Source: Pipra filicauda (Eukaryota > Chordata > Aves > Passeriformes > Pipridae). From it: a DNA stretch of 64,000 bases. Shown piece after piece: positions 36,433 to 50,900 of this stretch; the stretch's first letter is position 1; every line of letters begins with the position of its first letter. Location of the stretch: the NCBI RefSeq assembly GCF_003945595.2, contig NW_024104422.1, positions 319,743 through 383,742 on the forward strand, in the 5' to 3' direction. The notes beneath the pieces were generated by a model. It did no database searches. It was not told the DNA's origin and saw only the letters and a program-made list of their open reading frames with translations. A program made the position numbers and the translations under genes.

Positions 36433-39400
36433 CTGTTAAAAAAAAAAAAGGAAGAATGTATTAGTTTTTAGATCTCAGCAGTGAAACACATAAAAAATAC
36501 AGACTGAGGAAAGAACTTTAAAAAAAAGAAATTGTTACCTGAAATTTGGTGGGCAATAAGTTAATGTAATAGTTTCACATCAAAAACCCAATGACTACAG
36601 TTCTTCCATGAATTTAATAACGGCAATTTCAAAGAACAGCAGCTTGCCACAAAAACAACAAATGCAAAGGCATATGTACACCCTAGAAATGAATCCACAT
36701 TTTAGCTCACGGTTTTGGATTTACGAGGAAAAGTAAGGGTTTGCTTCACTCAATAACGAAATGCATAAAGTCAAGTATCATGCGTACATACACATATACA
36801 CTTGGTTTAAAAATTGTATCAAAGCTATAAAGCCAAGCTTTCAAAGTTTAGGGAACTGTCAGAACAAAGGTTTGCTAAAAAAAAAAAAAAAAAAAAAACA
36901 GAGTTGTTGGTTTACTTTGTGACACAGTCTTTATTTGTATGAAAAAATAATTGTTTCCAGAGATCCTTATTTTTTGTTTCCACAACCCCACAGTTTACAC
37001 AGTTCCAGCACTATACAATGCAAATGATGGATTGTGTTCGCAGTGCCAGCATCCTTTATTTTCTCTTATCCTAGTTCAGTGACCATGTCTGTTTCTTTTA
37101 ATTATTGAACCTTACTCTAACATTATTTTGAGAAGATATTTTTCTTATTTCCTCACAGGCATTTCTGTGGTAAACCTCTTTAGAGCATCTAAATGCTTCA
37201 CTTTCAAATTCTAACCAGAAAATAAAAGATAAATGGGTAGCAAATGTAGCCAGAAAGAGGAAAAGTTTTGGTAAATTTCCCTTGCCAGCTTTAAACAGGC
37301 AGTACTTTATTCTTCAGAGCACTCAACATTATATAGCACTTCAAAAAAACCAGCGCCGGCTGACCTCACTTGCAGCTGTGAGAGCTCAGAACCTCTGTAA
37401 CCCGACTTCAAAGTCTTCATTTGGACATCCAGAAAATGAGGCACACTTGTGCAAACTGATTTAACTGACTGCCACAGAGTTTCCGTGCGATGCCTGGGCA
37501 AGATGCAGGACAGAATCCAACTTGAGAGGCAGCAGCAGTTTCCTTCAGAAAGGTTAACTTGTTTTTTCCTCCCCTTTAAAAATTCTCCTGCCTCGTTCAC
37601 AACCATGTTGTTGCTGCAACAAATATTGCAGAAGTTCTACAACCAACAGTATCCTTCACTCTTTGACTTGGATTAATTTCCAGTATCAGTCTGGCTTTTG
37701 CTGTAAAAGATGGATTCCTCCCCAGGGGATAGCACTCAGTCAGTTTAAAGAGTGTGCAACAATAATTGTACATTTATGAAAATGAAAATAAATAAAGGGA
37801 AGGATGAGGCTACAGAAAGAGCTTCCATTTGGGGATAATCTTAACTTTTGAAGGCCTAACTTTCCAAATTTTTCATGCTATTCTTTATTATGTATATGTG
37901 TGAACATATGTTTGTAAATACCAGAATTTAGGGTGGGTTTTCTTCCTATCACATCATAATACAGATCTTTGCTCTTAAGCAAATGATGCACCCGTGTCCT
38001 TACTAAATTATCAGACATATCCATATCCATCCAATGACCAGCACTGAAGGAGGAAAAGACTGACTCTCAGGAAATGAGTTTCAATCAGGTAGCGAGAGTA
38101 AAATAGATTTTTTATTTGTTCTTTCTACTTTTCTGAAAGTGTTCTACATGGTAGAGATATTTCTGTTCTTTTATCCCCTCTTCTTCTCTGTTCCTAGTTC
38201 TTACTTTAGTTTCCAATCTTTAGGCTTCTCTCAGTAATCTCAGTTTACAGGTCCAAATAGTCCTATTTTATATTCCAGGTCTTCAGCATATCCTGCTCTT
38301 TCACTGTCACCTTTCAATCCCATGTATTTTCAGCCCCTGCTGTTTTTCCTTCAACCTCCTGATGGTTTTTCATCTCCTTAAACATTCTTCTCCCAAACCT
38401 TTACATCCTCATCCACCCTCCTGTCATTTTACTGAGTCTGTATGTCCCAGCTCATTCCTTCTACCTCAGCATTCGAGCCTGGTATTTTCCATGTGTCCTG
38501 GGCAGATCCAGGAAGAACACTATAAAACCAAAATCAACAGATTTTCCACTTCCAGCCCCAGCATTACTGCTCCAAGAAACCTGAAATTTGAATTGTGCAG
38601 GCTCACTGCAGTTTCAGTCTCTGAGAAATATAAGAGCATTCTCTAGCAGGGCATTTGAAGCATAAACAAGCTACCAAATTTTCAGGGGCTTGTTAGTCAG
38701 TTTGGATTTTCAGTGATAAACAAAAAGCTATTTTGTCATTAAATTTCAAGTGTCTGCTTCAAAGTTTGGAAGTGTTAGTGCTTCTCCATAAGAAAAGGTC
38801 AGAACTGCCTTTCTCAGGAACAGCTTAAACATCCTGCATGAAATGCCTCCACAAGACTCAAGCTGAAGCAGACACTGACATGAAAAACATCAGGATAAAG
38901 AGCCAACATTTGTTTAAATAACTTTTTCAACTCTAACAAGCACTAGTATTTAGAATAGCATCACACTAGTATTTATGGCAGTTCTTAAAAACTGAAGTGT
39001 CAAGGAAGTTCGGTAATTTAAAAAATCTGAATACCTGTAATTTATAAACAGCAATATGCAGATATTCTTCTTGAAGTTTCTACCTACTTATGTGTCTGCA
39101 AGCATGTCTGTACATACACAGGAGGTGTAGAGAGAAAAAAGGGACATAGCATATTCTATACAATACATGCACCACACATGCAGACGACAGACCTACAGAG
39201 ATCACATTCCCTGCAATTTGGCATGTGTAGTACTTTAAAAATCTCATCCACTGCTAGTCCACTGCGGCTTACTGATGTTCTGAATCCTTGAGAAATTCCA
39301 AACAGCTGTCATTTTAATATAAAAGATCAGTTTGCCAATATTACTTAGTTATACATAAACTGCAGCGTAGCACATAACACCTACACTGTAGCTCACCTGA

Positions 39401-41764
39401 GCATTGCTTTCTATTTGAGCAAATTTCTGATGTGTTTCTAATGTTTCCAGAAGTTTACTTTCTAATGTGCAATTCTCAGCTTTTTCATTAGAAGCAATTA
39501 ATAGTTTTTAAATTTAAAACAGTAAGACTATTTGTATTTTATTTCATATTTTATTGCTGTGCTATATTACAGAATGTAAACAGTCCTCAGCTTAAAGGAG
39601 TGTTCTTAGTAGTCTGAAGATAATCTGATGTCCACAAGGACTTAAAATACACAGACTATATGCACATATTTGAGTTTGATTTTACATCACTTTTTTTTGC
39701 TGAATTTTTTGTGTTCTATCAGCATTTCATGAATTATAAAGATAACTGGAGCTTTACATACCAGGTGCTGCTGCTTTTTCAGAGCTGTATACATAAACCA
39801 ATTAAAGGTGCTTATAAATAAAGTTCTACTGTGCTTTACTTAAGGACAGTATAAGATGGACACACTATGCAGGCTCGAGTTTTTACACCGGTAACTTTTG
39901 TCCCCCTTACATCTTTCAAACTGCATCCTGTCAAAACCAGGAGAAACAAAAGCTAATTCATAAATTGGTTCTTTTGTGATATTTTCTGCAACAACAACAA
40001 AAGGATAAAAGGTTGTGAAAGGGCATTCATTCTCTTGATTTTGCCTGTGCTTGGTACCTGCTTTTCATAAAACCCTAATTAGGTTGAGATTCTCAGAAGC
40101 ATTTAGCTCCCAGCCCAACCTACTGAAATAGTAAGTAATGAAAGTGTTAAATTAGTATTTCAGAAAGGAATCACTATTGCTGCTGCTGCTGCCATGGGAC
40201 ATGAGCAGCACACACTAAACATGCTCATTCTGTGAACTAGGGAATGAAGAAGCATGGAGAGAAAAAGGGATTTTTCTAAGGATTCTTGGTATTCTGGGAA
40301 TTAATTCAATATATGTCTCCTGACAGGTTATTTAATTATAGAATTGTCTTTTCTCACATACATGTAATCATCTACAATCTGTCTGCAAAAAGGAGAAAAA
40401 TTAGGCTAACTTTAGAAAATCTACCTAAGAAATTAAAAAAAGAAAAAAAAAGATTTACAAGGTAAGGAAATTGCATCATTTTCCATTGCACCTAAAATGT
40501 TAAAATACCATTCAAGAAATAATGTGTCCTATCTTAACATTTTCCTTTCCCAGTTATAGAAGTTGCACATTAACATACTATTTTAAGCAGCATAGAATTC
40601 AATAATATTTTAAAAGTTTATAAAAGAAAGTAATAATTAGGCTTGACTACTAAAACTCTTTCAAGTAATCAGCACCAAAGTAATTTTTATTTACAATTAG
40701 AGAGGGGAGGAAAGGAGGAAAGATAATGGAAGAAATTAAAGAAATTCAAAATTGAACTTTCTAAGAATGAATTCAAATTTTAGTGTGAACAGAAACCCAC
40801 AGAAAAAATCTCCCTGCTGTCAAAGAAATTTCAGTGGAATTTTTCTGATTTTAAAATACAGAATTTTGTATTAATGCAGAAGTAAAATGAATACCTTATT
40901 TTTACATTCTGTTCTAACCTTTAATTTCTTTTTCTAGTGTTTGTACTTTATTCATGTTGATTTGAAAATTATAGGATGAGTCAGGATGATTCTTGTTCCT
41001 CAATAACCCAAAACTGAGTACAGCAGCTCATCACATTATTCACTACTTACATCTAGATATATAATAGAATATTTTGTTTCCTGAGTTTTTCCACTGTTCC
41101 ATAGTGTCACAGATGGTTAAGGAAAAATCAGCTCATTCTCTCCCCTTTTACACCTCTGTCACTTCGCTCTATGTTTGACTAAAGTAAAATTTACAGCTCT
41201 GTATAATGGACTCCATGATTTTATGGTCTATTATAATTCTGTACAAACACCATCACTTTTTATTAATCCCTCACTGTTCCACAGGTTCTATTAGTTACCT
41301 CTCCTAAACTCCCTCCTGCTCCAGAAATGCTACTTACAATAGTCCCTCAAACCATCTAAAATTGTTTAACTTTACTACTACCCAATAAAATTTTTCCTGA
41401 GTTCTACTTTTCCCATTTCCACGTTTTTCTCAATTTACACTCACCTTTGTGTTTGCTTTCTACAGGAGACCTAAAGAAGGACTTTGTGTCCAAAATCTTA
41501 TCAATTTTCTCCAATTAAACAAATAGATTTGGTCGTTTCTTCACTTTACAATTCTGCCTTTCTATGGCTGATGTCTGCCTGTGTCTCACAGCCACATTTT
41601 AAATGTTCAGTTCTAGCAATCCCAAAGGAGAAATAATTGCATAGGTTCACAAAGCAGATAAATGCTAGAGGAACAGACACAGCTCAGCTGCAATAAGCTC
41701 TCTGCAGTAGCTGACATCTTTACTTTAAAACAAAGAAGGAGGGGGGAAAGAGTTTAAATCTTAC
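36433..41764 (-). other. KCNQ1 intron 3 (5.3 kb)
   Basis: The intron contains a 22-bp A-run at 36877-36898. A weak, unproven MIR- or SINE-like patch lies near 37430-37540 (AATGAGGCAC followed by a TTAACTGACTGCC-like string). Otherwise it is AT-rich with no recognised gene or repeat. Confidence 0.88.
36877..36898. repeat. A22 homopolymer
   Basis: There are twenty-two consecutive A in intron 3. A retrotransposed poly(A) tail is possible, but no element body is recognised before it. Confidence 0.95.
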
Positions 41765-41891
41765 CGATGATCGATATTGGCTTTCTGGCAAACCGGATTC
41801 TTCCCTGGAAGCCCACATATTTACTCCTGCAGCCTGCAGACCACAACCGGACCAAATATTCAGCACCGAAAAACACAACCAGTACTATTTC
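41765..41891 (-). CDS. KCNQ1: KCNQ1 exon 3: S2, S2-S3 linker, start of S3
   Basis: This 127-bp exon has the human length. The acceptor is cttctgatag above 41891 and the donor gtaag below 41765. It encodes 42 codons plus the first base of Asp202 in human numbering. It opens with Glu160 ([17 protein letters not shown]) and includes the charge-transfer-centre Phe167 and Glu170 of S2. The S2-S3 linker reads [24 protein letters not shown], which contains Arg190 and Arg195 implicated in PIP2 binding, is conserved. Differences from remembered human sequence are mild: Ala for Thr169, and FQGRI for LWGRL. Confidence 0.97.
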
Positions 41892-42326
41892 CTATCAGAA
41901 GTAAAAGGAGAAGATATCAGGGTTTTTTTTCATTAGAAGTCAGATTACAGTTTGCACATCTAATTTATTCCTATGACTTATACAAATAAGTTTGTTGAGA
42001 TGAATGATGCAATAAAAAGGATTGTGCCTAATCTGTTTGCTTTTTATGTGCATATGCCAGCTAGTACATAAAACTGAGATATAATCTGTTCCTGAATGTG
42101 ATTTGCATGAATAAATGGATGGTTTCATTCCATCAGTCTATCATAGGGAAAAATCACGATTTTCTTCTTCTTTCAAAAACTTATAATTTTTAAAAATAAA
42201 GAATGGAGGGAGGCTACAGGCATATAATTCCTAAAACTAGCAAGTATATGAAACATTTCTAGATCATGAAAAAGAATTTATGATCATAAAACCAAAAAGT
42301 GTAATTTCAATGTTTGTATACTTGAA

Positions 42327-44995
42327 ATAGAATCACAGAACATGACAAGATGGAAGAGACCCATAAGGATCAAATCCAACCCCCTGCTCCTTGCAGAACT
42401 ACCTAAAACTAAACCATATGACTAAAAGTGTCATCCATATGCTCCTTGAACTGTCTCGTGCATGGTGCTCCCTGGGGAACCCATTCCAGTGACCGACCAC
42501 TTCTCAGTAAAGAACCATTTCCTAATGTCCAGTCTGAACTTCCTCTGGAGCAGTTTCACTCCCTTTCCTGTCCCATTGCTGGTCTAATAGTTTGATGTCG
42601 TTCTTATATTGAGGCACCCAAAACTGCACAGGACTCAAGGTGGGGCTGCACCTTTGCAGGTAGGACAATCACCTCCCTTGATCACTGGGTGTGCTGGGCA
42701 CCCCAGGACACAGGTGACCCTTTTGGCTTCCAGGGCACACTCGTGACTCATATTGAACTTGCCATCAACCAAAAACCCCAGATCTCTTTCTGCAGGGCTG
42801 CTCTTCAGCCTCTTGTCCCCCAGTTTGCATGTGTAACCAGCATGGCCTTGTCCCACATGAAGAATAAATCTCTTGCTCTTGTAAAATTTCATACAGTTGG
42901 TGATTGCCCAGTTCTCTGGTCTATCCACATCTCTCTGTAAGGCCACTGTACCCTCAAGGGAGTCCACAGCTCTTCCTAGTTTAGAATTGTTGTCAAACAA
43001 TGTATATCTGATTCCTGAGTCTGGATCATTTATAAAAACATTGAAAAGCACTGGCTGTAAAGTTGAGGCTTAGGGAACCCCACTGGTGACTGACTGCCAG
43101 TCTGATGTCATAACCCTTTGAGCCATTGTATAGCTTGTCTAGCTGTGTGCTTGTCTAGCAGTTTATCCAGAAGGATTTAGTGAGAGACTACCAAAAACTT
43201 CACTAAAATTCAAAAACACCACATCTGCTGCCTTCCTGTGGTCAGCTGTCAGTGACCTGGTCACAAAGGGAATTTAAGTTGGTTAAGAGGGACTTTCCCC
43301 TCATGAACTCATGCTGGCTGTAACCAGTGACTGTCTTGTCACTGGTGTGTTTTTTGGCAACCCTCAAAACAACCTTCTCCATAATTTTACCAGGCACTGA
43401 AGTGAGGTTGATAGGTCTGCAATTACCAGGGTCTTCCTTCTTACCCTTCTTGAAAACTGGGACAACATTTGCCAGCTTTCAGTTTAGTGGGACTTCTCCA
43501 GAGTCCCAAGACCATTGAGAAATGATGTCCCACAATGACATCTGCTAGATCTTTCAGTATCCTGGGATGAATCCCATCAGGCCCCTGTGCATTCAGCTGG
43601 AGCAGCAAGACTCAAACAAGTTCAGGGTCGACTGTGATTTTATCATCCTCCCAGTCGTGGTCTTCCAACAGAGCTCTGGGCTTCCCAGGGCCCATCATTG
43701 TTTTCGAAGACAGAGGTGAAGAAGGCATTAAATGTCTCTGCTCTGTCTACATGCCTATTTGTGAGGTGACTGATCTCATCAAGCAATGGCCCAATGCTAT
43801 TTCTGATTCCCCTTTTGCTATTAACATATTTTTAAAAGTCCTTTTCATTGTCCTTCACAGCACTGGCCAGCTTGAACTTTAATCGAGCTTTGGCTGCACT
43901 AACTTTCTCTCTACCATGGTGGACAGAATCTCTGTAGTCCTCCTGTCACCTGTCCTCGTCCATACACTTACCTTTTCTGCTAAGTTCTAAAAGATCCTTG
44001 CTCAGCCAAGCTGCTCTTCTGCTCCACTTGCTTGACTTCTACACTTTGAATTGCCTGCTCCTGTGCTCTTAAGAGATGGCTCTTAAGGAGTGACCAGCAT
44101 TCGTAATAGTCCCCAAGACCTTCGAAAGCAGATTCCCAAGAGACTTTACCACGTAGCTCCTTCAGCAGCCCCTAATCTTCTCTACCCACACCCAGCATCA
44201 AAGTTTCACTGGAAGTTTTTCTTCTGTCGCCAACTTTTGAAACTCAACTAATTCATGGTCACTGTGACCAAGACAACCATCAGTCACCACTTCACCCACA
44301 AGTCCCTCTCTTGTTTACAAACAACAAATCTAGGAGGGCACCTTTCCTAATTGGCTACTTGCACCAAGAAGTTATCTTCAACATGCTTCAGAAATTTCCT
44401 GGACCTGACTGTATTCTCTGTATGACATTCCCAGTTGATATCTGGGAAGATAAAATCACCCATAAGAACAAGAGTAGCTGACGCAGAGATATCGCTTAAT
44501 TATTTGCCAAATATTTATATACTATACTATTATATTATATTATGTTATGTTATATATAATAATTAATTGGTGTTGTCATTCTGGCTGGATGGTCAAGCGT
44601 AACTCCCACAACGACATCTGATTTATTTACTTTCCCCTTCATCCCTACCCAGAGGCTCTCAACCACATCATCACCAGCTGTAAGCACCATACAATCCAAC
44701 TCTTTCCTCACACACAGTGCCCCCACCCCACCTCGCCTGCCCTGCCTACACCCTGAAGATCTTAAAAACTGTCCCTCATTCCCCCCCCCAGTCACTGGAC
44801 TCATCCCACAAGGTTTTACTTGCCAATCATTTCATAGTTCTGGAACTGGGTGCAAGCTGTAGGATCCTGGTAGGTCTCTTTGTTCCTGAGAACCTGAGCT
44901 TTCCCTAGGATGGAATCCCACCCTATCCTTAACCTGGAGTGCTCTGCTGTGGATCTGGGTGGTACCAGAGCAGCACACCTCGCTGACTGAGGTGA
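42327..44995 (-). mobile_element. CR1 LINE, 2.7 kb, decayed, with EN and RT remnants
   Basis: Reading the minus strand from about 44995 gives CR1 ORF2 in pieces. The endonuclease shows KTLWDESSDW, GCRQGRRGGVGALCVRKELD, VESLWVGMKGKVNKSDVVVG, VLMGDFIFPDINWECHTE and CLGHSDHELVEF. The reverse transcriptase shows GKKEDPGNCRPINLTSVPGK, VTSGVP and VLFNVFINDPDSGIRYTLF. The ORF2 tail shows SSPAERDLGFLVDGKFNMSH. The 3' UTR ends at ATAGAATCACAGAACATGAC near 42327. Frameshifts and stops are many, so it is long dead. A TA-rich insertion interrupts the endonuclease at about 44508-44570. The 5' end of the element is missing or unrecognisable. Confidence 0.92.
44508..44570. repeat. TTATA-type low-complexity insertion inside CR1
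   Basis: This is an irregular TTATAT/TTATGT microsatellite located between the DVVVGV and LMGDF parts of the CR1 endonuclease. CR1 consensus has only protein-coding sequence there. Confidence 0.75.
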
Positions 44996-47900
44996 GCTGT
45001 ACATACACCATGTAAAATAAATGAATTACCTATATTTTAGTGTTCTTTCCCTCTACAGCACTACATTGCAAAGCACTTGTGCACGACCAAGGGTAAGATA
45101 CTTTTAAATACTTCTAAAGAAAGCAGATTAGTAAAGATCACCACCTGGACAGATTTGTTGAGATCTTTGTTCCTTCCTTCCTTATTTTCCTCAATATGCT
45201 ATTGAGGAAAATATGCTAGCATTTCAATATGCTAGCACAGCCAAAATACAGCTTCTAGGCTTTGTTCCAACCCAAACTGCATCCAGTAACTCAGAGCCAC
45301 CAAACACCTACTACATAATTTATAGCTTTGGAAAATATTTGTATTTTAACTTAAACAAGAGTGTAATCTGCACCTGGGGAATTCTAAAGCACCCAAAGAG
45401 TGCACACACTTAAATCACAATTTTCACTGAGTAACAATATCAACATGTCTTTAAAACGGACATTCTGGATGGTTGAAAAGAGACCAAAATATTTCAAAGT
45501 TGAAAACCAGATAAGAAAAACTCTAAACTAATATGAAAAACTTCATGTCAATTTGGATTTTTAACAAAGTTAGGTTCATGTTTCTGTATTCACTTCTGCC
45601 TCCTTGTTTTGCCTGGAATGAGAACCAAGAGAATGTGCACAGTCTTCCTCTGTTTTCATGGCACTTTCAGCCTGACTAAACCAAGTATTAGTATAAAGTT
45701 AAGAAAGTTTACAGCACACTTTCCAGGCCGAAACACAAGAAAATACGCAACAAATTAACTCTCCAAGTTTGATTTTTTAATTAATGTATTATCTTGAGCA
45801 TCCAGAAATAATTCTTCTAAATTTGTGTTCTGTCTGAAATCTGAATGCAAATATTTATTCAAGCATAATAGTCAGAGCAAAACCCAAGAATAATCTGCAG
45901 AGGAAAACAATTCTTACATTTCTGGAATCTTGCAAAATGCTCTCTCACATTAAATTGTCTATGTTTTTTAGCAGGTTCCTGGTATCATCACTCAGTAGCA
46001 TTTGTTTTCAAGTCACTTATCAGGGATCTCTTATTTCCATCAAAGGAAGCAGGACACTTTATGGCAGTGGAAGAATCATTTTTACAGATCTGCATATTAG
46101 AATCACACATCAGTTAGGTAAAAAATTGTATAGAAAGGAGAAAAGCAGATAAATGTTAAGGAAGCAAAAACTTCTTAGACTTAGGTTATTCCTTGATGAT
46201 CTTTTGAGGGTACTTTTAAAAGCTGAAATTAAAACTGTATCTGGCCTAAGGGTATTTGCCTGAAGGCAAATGCCAGAACCTACAATTTCATTTCATCTAC
46301 CAACAAGAACCCATCTTGGTTATGTCCAGGAAACCCTACTGCAGTAAATAAAGTTGCACAGTTAATGAAAGAAAAAAGAAGAAGGAAAAGGAAGAATTTG
46401 CATCTTCAAGACACTTGAAATTAATTACTGATCTCAGTTCATTTTGTCCATGACAGGTGTTCATATTACCAAAACCACAGCAATTAACACATTTGTTGGC
46501 AGCCTCAGACAGGCAAAGACCAAAAAGGCATGGAAACTGGACAAACAGCATAGCTCTATAGATGGTCCCTCAAAAAAAACCAAGGAAGATTATGAAACTT
46601 ACACTCTTGTTTTGTGTACTCCTGATGTAAGATAGGAGACATCCATTTCCAGGGCTGTCAAGGCTGATCAAGCTTCACCTCACTAAACTCACCTTTAAAA
46701 ACACCCCTAACCTGCCTCCTTTTCCTCCTCTACACATAAACACTTTCCGAACCTTAAATTTATTGCCTCATATTTACCTTCTGGTAAAGAAAAAAAAAAA
46801 CCCAGCAGTTTTCTGGAAAGTCAGAAAAAAGTACTTAATCCCACTGGAATGGCAACAAATGACGGTGAGGACTTGTGGACAAAACATGAACCAGAGTAAA
46901 ATCTGCAAAAATACTCCGCAAATTAAATTTACATTCATTTGTATGACAGTTTGAGATCTTTCTTCAGCTTTCTGAAATTTTCCAGAACCCTTGCGTTTGA
47001 AATGGGATTAGACTCACAAGGATCCCACAAAACTTTTTCATTTAGGCTCTCAGCATTATTTTTCCTCTTCTCCTGGAAATGGTCAAGGAAGAAATACATG
47101 ATGAAGGATTCTCAGCAGATTTCATAAACCTGGAAAGCCATTTGGCATCAACAGAAAGCCAAGGATGAACTCCTCTAATGAAACTGAAACCAAAAATAAC
47201 AAGTAGGAACAGACCATTACCTCATCAAAATAAGAGACACATCAGACTTGATCAAAATAGAGCTCATAAATACCCTTGGCTACTCTACCTTGCAGTCAAC
47301 TTTGAGTGTCAGCCTTACACTTTTCTCAGCGACCCTTCTCTGAACTCCTATGAGGAAAGGAAGGGGAGCAAAAGCTGTGTATCCTTTGACCAGAACAGCT
47401 GCCATAAACTGTCAGAACACTTGACATGACCACCTGAATGATCATGAGTCATTAGCAGCATTCCATTATTCTGTGCTTCTCCCTTTTGTCTGGAAAAAAG
47501 ACCCAAAGCACACACCTACAGAATATTCTTTGCCCAGTCTGGTGAAGGCCTTAAATTATTATTTTTTTTTAATTTTATTTTTCTTAAGTCTAGCCACAGC
47601 ATTAGTCTCCCCTCTGCCCAAATTAATCATAAAGTAATACATAAACATGTTTATGCTATTCTTAGTATAACTCCATTTTATTAGTTTTATGAAAAATATG
47701 AAAAAACTAAACTTAAAGGAAAATATGTATGCAAATAACTTCCATCCGCATCTAATTCAATCAGCCAAATAAGAAACTTGTGGAAAAGCCGCCAACTTTT
47801 ACCCAAGAATGTCATTGAGGACTAACTAAAAAAATGCTCGCATTAGCACAGAAAATCAACATTTTTATACAGGGGCGTGTGTAAATGAAATATATAGCCT

Positions 47901-50900
47901 GGAATTTACAATCTATTCCAGTACAGTTATGGATAACTGCACTGGAGAAGCAGGAGAAGGGAAGTTTGGCTTCAGCGATTAAAGTGCACACATGAAAAAG
48001 ACGAGTATTTTCTCAGCTGCAGCTGTGTTTTAGGTGGAGAGCACACACAAGGCTCTCTTCACTTTTTTTATTGGAATATTTAGGTGCTCAGGTAAAAGGA
48101 GGAAGTGGGATGGCTAAATGAATAGTGTGTGCTCACGAAGATTCAATCAAGGAATGGCAGCTCCAGACAATGAAGCCTCAGAAGCAGGCATAAAGGTTTA
48201 ATAGTCCAAATGTTTGCACACGTGTACTTATGTACAAAATTTAATCTGATAACCTGTCCTCAAGGTTTCCCAGTTCTTAGAGTTGAAAATGTCAATTTAG
48301 TGACCCGTTTAGCTTAATAGCTACTCAAATGCTATGAAAACCTACTGATGCTGAAAATATTTATTTCTTACCATCACACTTGCTCTTACAAAGATGACAG
48401 ACATCATACGTGAAAATACAATATCCAATATGCAGAAGAAAAAATGCCAAATGCTGCTAAGAGTCCTATAGTATCATTAGTTTGCTCAGACTTACATCTT
48501 TTAGATTAAACCAGTGCACTGAAATTTTAGAAGTCTGTTGTTTGGATACAAATGGATTTCTTTAACATTTTGTAAAAAAATGTTTCCATGCACACCTGAT
48601 AAATATGCTGAATTTGCTGACTTCATAAAGTGACTATCCTTATCTTTCAGTTTATCAACATTTGCTGTTTCCTGTATGGAATGAAGCTGTACACCACTGA
48701 GGGAAGCACATGTGACAACTACCATTCAAATGAGCTGGGTGAATCAGAGAGAAGATTTTTTTTTTTTCTATTTAAGCAGGCAACAATTTTTCTACAAAGA
48801 AAATTAACTACAGCATCAGCTATTTTTGAGCAGGACTTTTTTCTCAGTTACTTAATTCTGAAAGATACCACTAAGGCAAACATAATCAAATAGTGATTCC
48901 ATCAGATTCAGTAAATTAGTGCCTGAAGTTCTTAATTTCTCTATAGATCCACTAGTACCCCACAGGAGCCTTCCAGCTCTCCAACAGCATGTCCCTGAAG
49001 GGACCACCTCTGGTAGGAGGGGAAGGGTTTAGCTTTGCTCCTGAAGTGGATTTATCCAATGTGAATATGCACTTCAGAATTGTAAATAATTATTTCCATG
49101 TTTCTTAACCTTTTGATTTGGGAGGGTGTCAAAATTCCAAGGAGCGGAATTGAAAAAATCCTGCATGTACCTCTCCACCTTCCTCTCACTCCCAAGAAAG
49201 AAATGTTTTTTTAGTCTCTTGGGCCACATTCTGAAACCACTTTGCACAGAGAACTCTGTATAGAGCCAGAGGTAGTAAAATTTGACTAAGGGCATTATGA
49301 GTTGGCCCTTTGTTAATTTGCCTCATAGTTATTGCACAGTGATTTCCATTTTAGACAGTTCAAAAGCACACAGCAATCACCCAACACAACACATTCTGTA
49401 ATGCATTAGGGCAACCTACCAGGTAATATAACCCACAAGAATAATTGTTTTATAATTCACATCGAGATTTGATTCTAGAAAGGCAGTGGCAACTGAGCAA
49501 GATCACTTAGCAGACAACTTAAGCTCATGGAATGTGTTGAAAGTGCTCTGGACTCATTTTTTTTTTTTGCTAATATGTTTAATGTATGAAACAATATCCC
49601 ATATCTATTTTAATAATAAAATATTCCTGATCTGTTTTTTCATCTTCCCACAGACCAACATGAACTTTAGGAACAAACAAGGATTTTCCTCCTTCTTTTG
49701 TCTCTCACAAGTTTAGAGGAATAAAAGAATAGAGCAAAAGCTTTTGAGTCATGTACTTATTTTTATTCTACACTAACATAGCCTGACTCTTTCACAGTTT
49801 ACAAGAATTAGTGTATTTTTCTTCTGAGGCAGTTTACCTGTCAGTGTCTTTAAGGGACCAGACACCTCATTAACACCTGCTTTTACACAGGCAATATACA
49901 CTGCACTAATATCACAAAATACCACTAAATATTATAGGACCTACTCTACATGCCATAACCTGTAAAATATCCATTATCAGCAGGAAGAAATGATGTGGTG
50001 AGGCCAGCAGGAGCACCTGTGAACTTCAGGTATTTGACTATCAATGTATCACTTTATTAAACAGACCTGGAGATAGCCTTAAGTGTTAATGCCGCGTGGC
50101 AAAGACCAGATTTAGAATTATAAATTGGCACAAAGGCGAGAAATAGATAAAAATTCCATTACTTTCTAACACTGACTGCTTTGATGAGATTGGAGAAAAT
50201 GCCCTCAAACCTATTAGAACGTGCACTTCACCATAAATCATAGAGATGACTCAATTAGGCTTGTTGCAGCCTTGTTTCTACTCTGCAACAGGTTGAAGAT
50301 GGCACAGCATTTGATGACTTGACTACATAGCTTAAATGGGAGAAGGGGCAAAAGCAGCAATAAGCAAAAAGAACAGGAAAGCCCCTCCACTGCAGACAGG
50401 AAAAGTGTGTCATCTTTTCAAAACACTCACTTTGAAAATAGTGTCATTCAAAAAAGAGAAGCCCTCCTGATGTCCAGTTCAGAAACAGAGCAGTCAAATA
50501 CAGACCTGGCTTAAGTAAACCAACTATCACTTGGTACTCTGAAGTCTGGGTACTCTGAAAAGCCTTGCCTGTATGTACAGCAGGAAGATGTACATGTTCA
50601 CAGCATATGATGCAGAAGAAATCATATAAAAGCAAAACTGAGCAGTGACTTTGTGAGAGTCACATAACAATGGGACCCATCTGCAGCCTAGAACTCTTCC
50701 CTAAGATCCTCCCCTTAAGCCCTGACTCCTAAATACAGCCACAGCATGAGTCTCTGGCCTGAAAAACTTAGGCAGCAGCTGATGTGGGAACTCCTGATCT
50801 CACATTTTAGCCTTTTCTCCAGCAGAATTTGCAAACATGGGAATGCCAATCCATGCTAAATGCAGTCACTACATGAGAATTGCTAGAAACCAAGCCATGC

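Noticed and set aside
37430..37540. AATGAGGCAC and TTAACTGACTGCC strings suggesting a second MIR or related SINE.
   Set aside because: The order partly fits, but the core GTCACAC motif is absent and the match is too weak to call.
42635..43051. 138-codon minus-strand frame with VLFNVFINDPDSG-like text.
   Set aside because: It is real protein-like sequence, but it belongs to the dead CR1 and is included in that feature.
45185..45236. Repeated ATATGCTA(G) strings, possible short palindromic or tandem element.
   Set aside because: There are only three short copies with no flanking structure; it is ordinary AT-rich variation.
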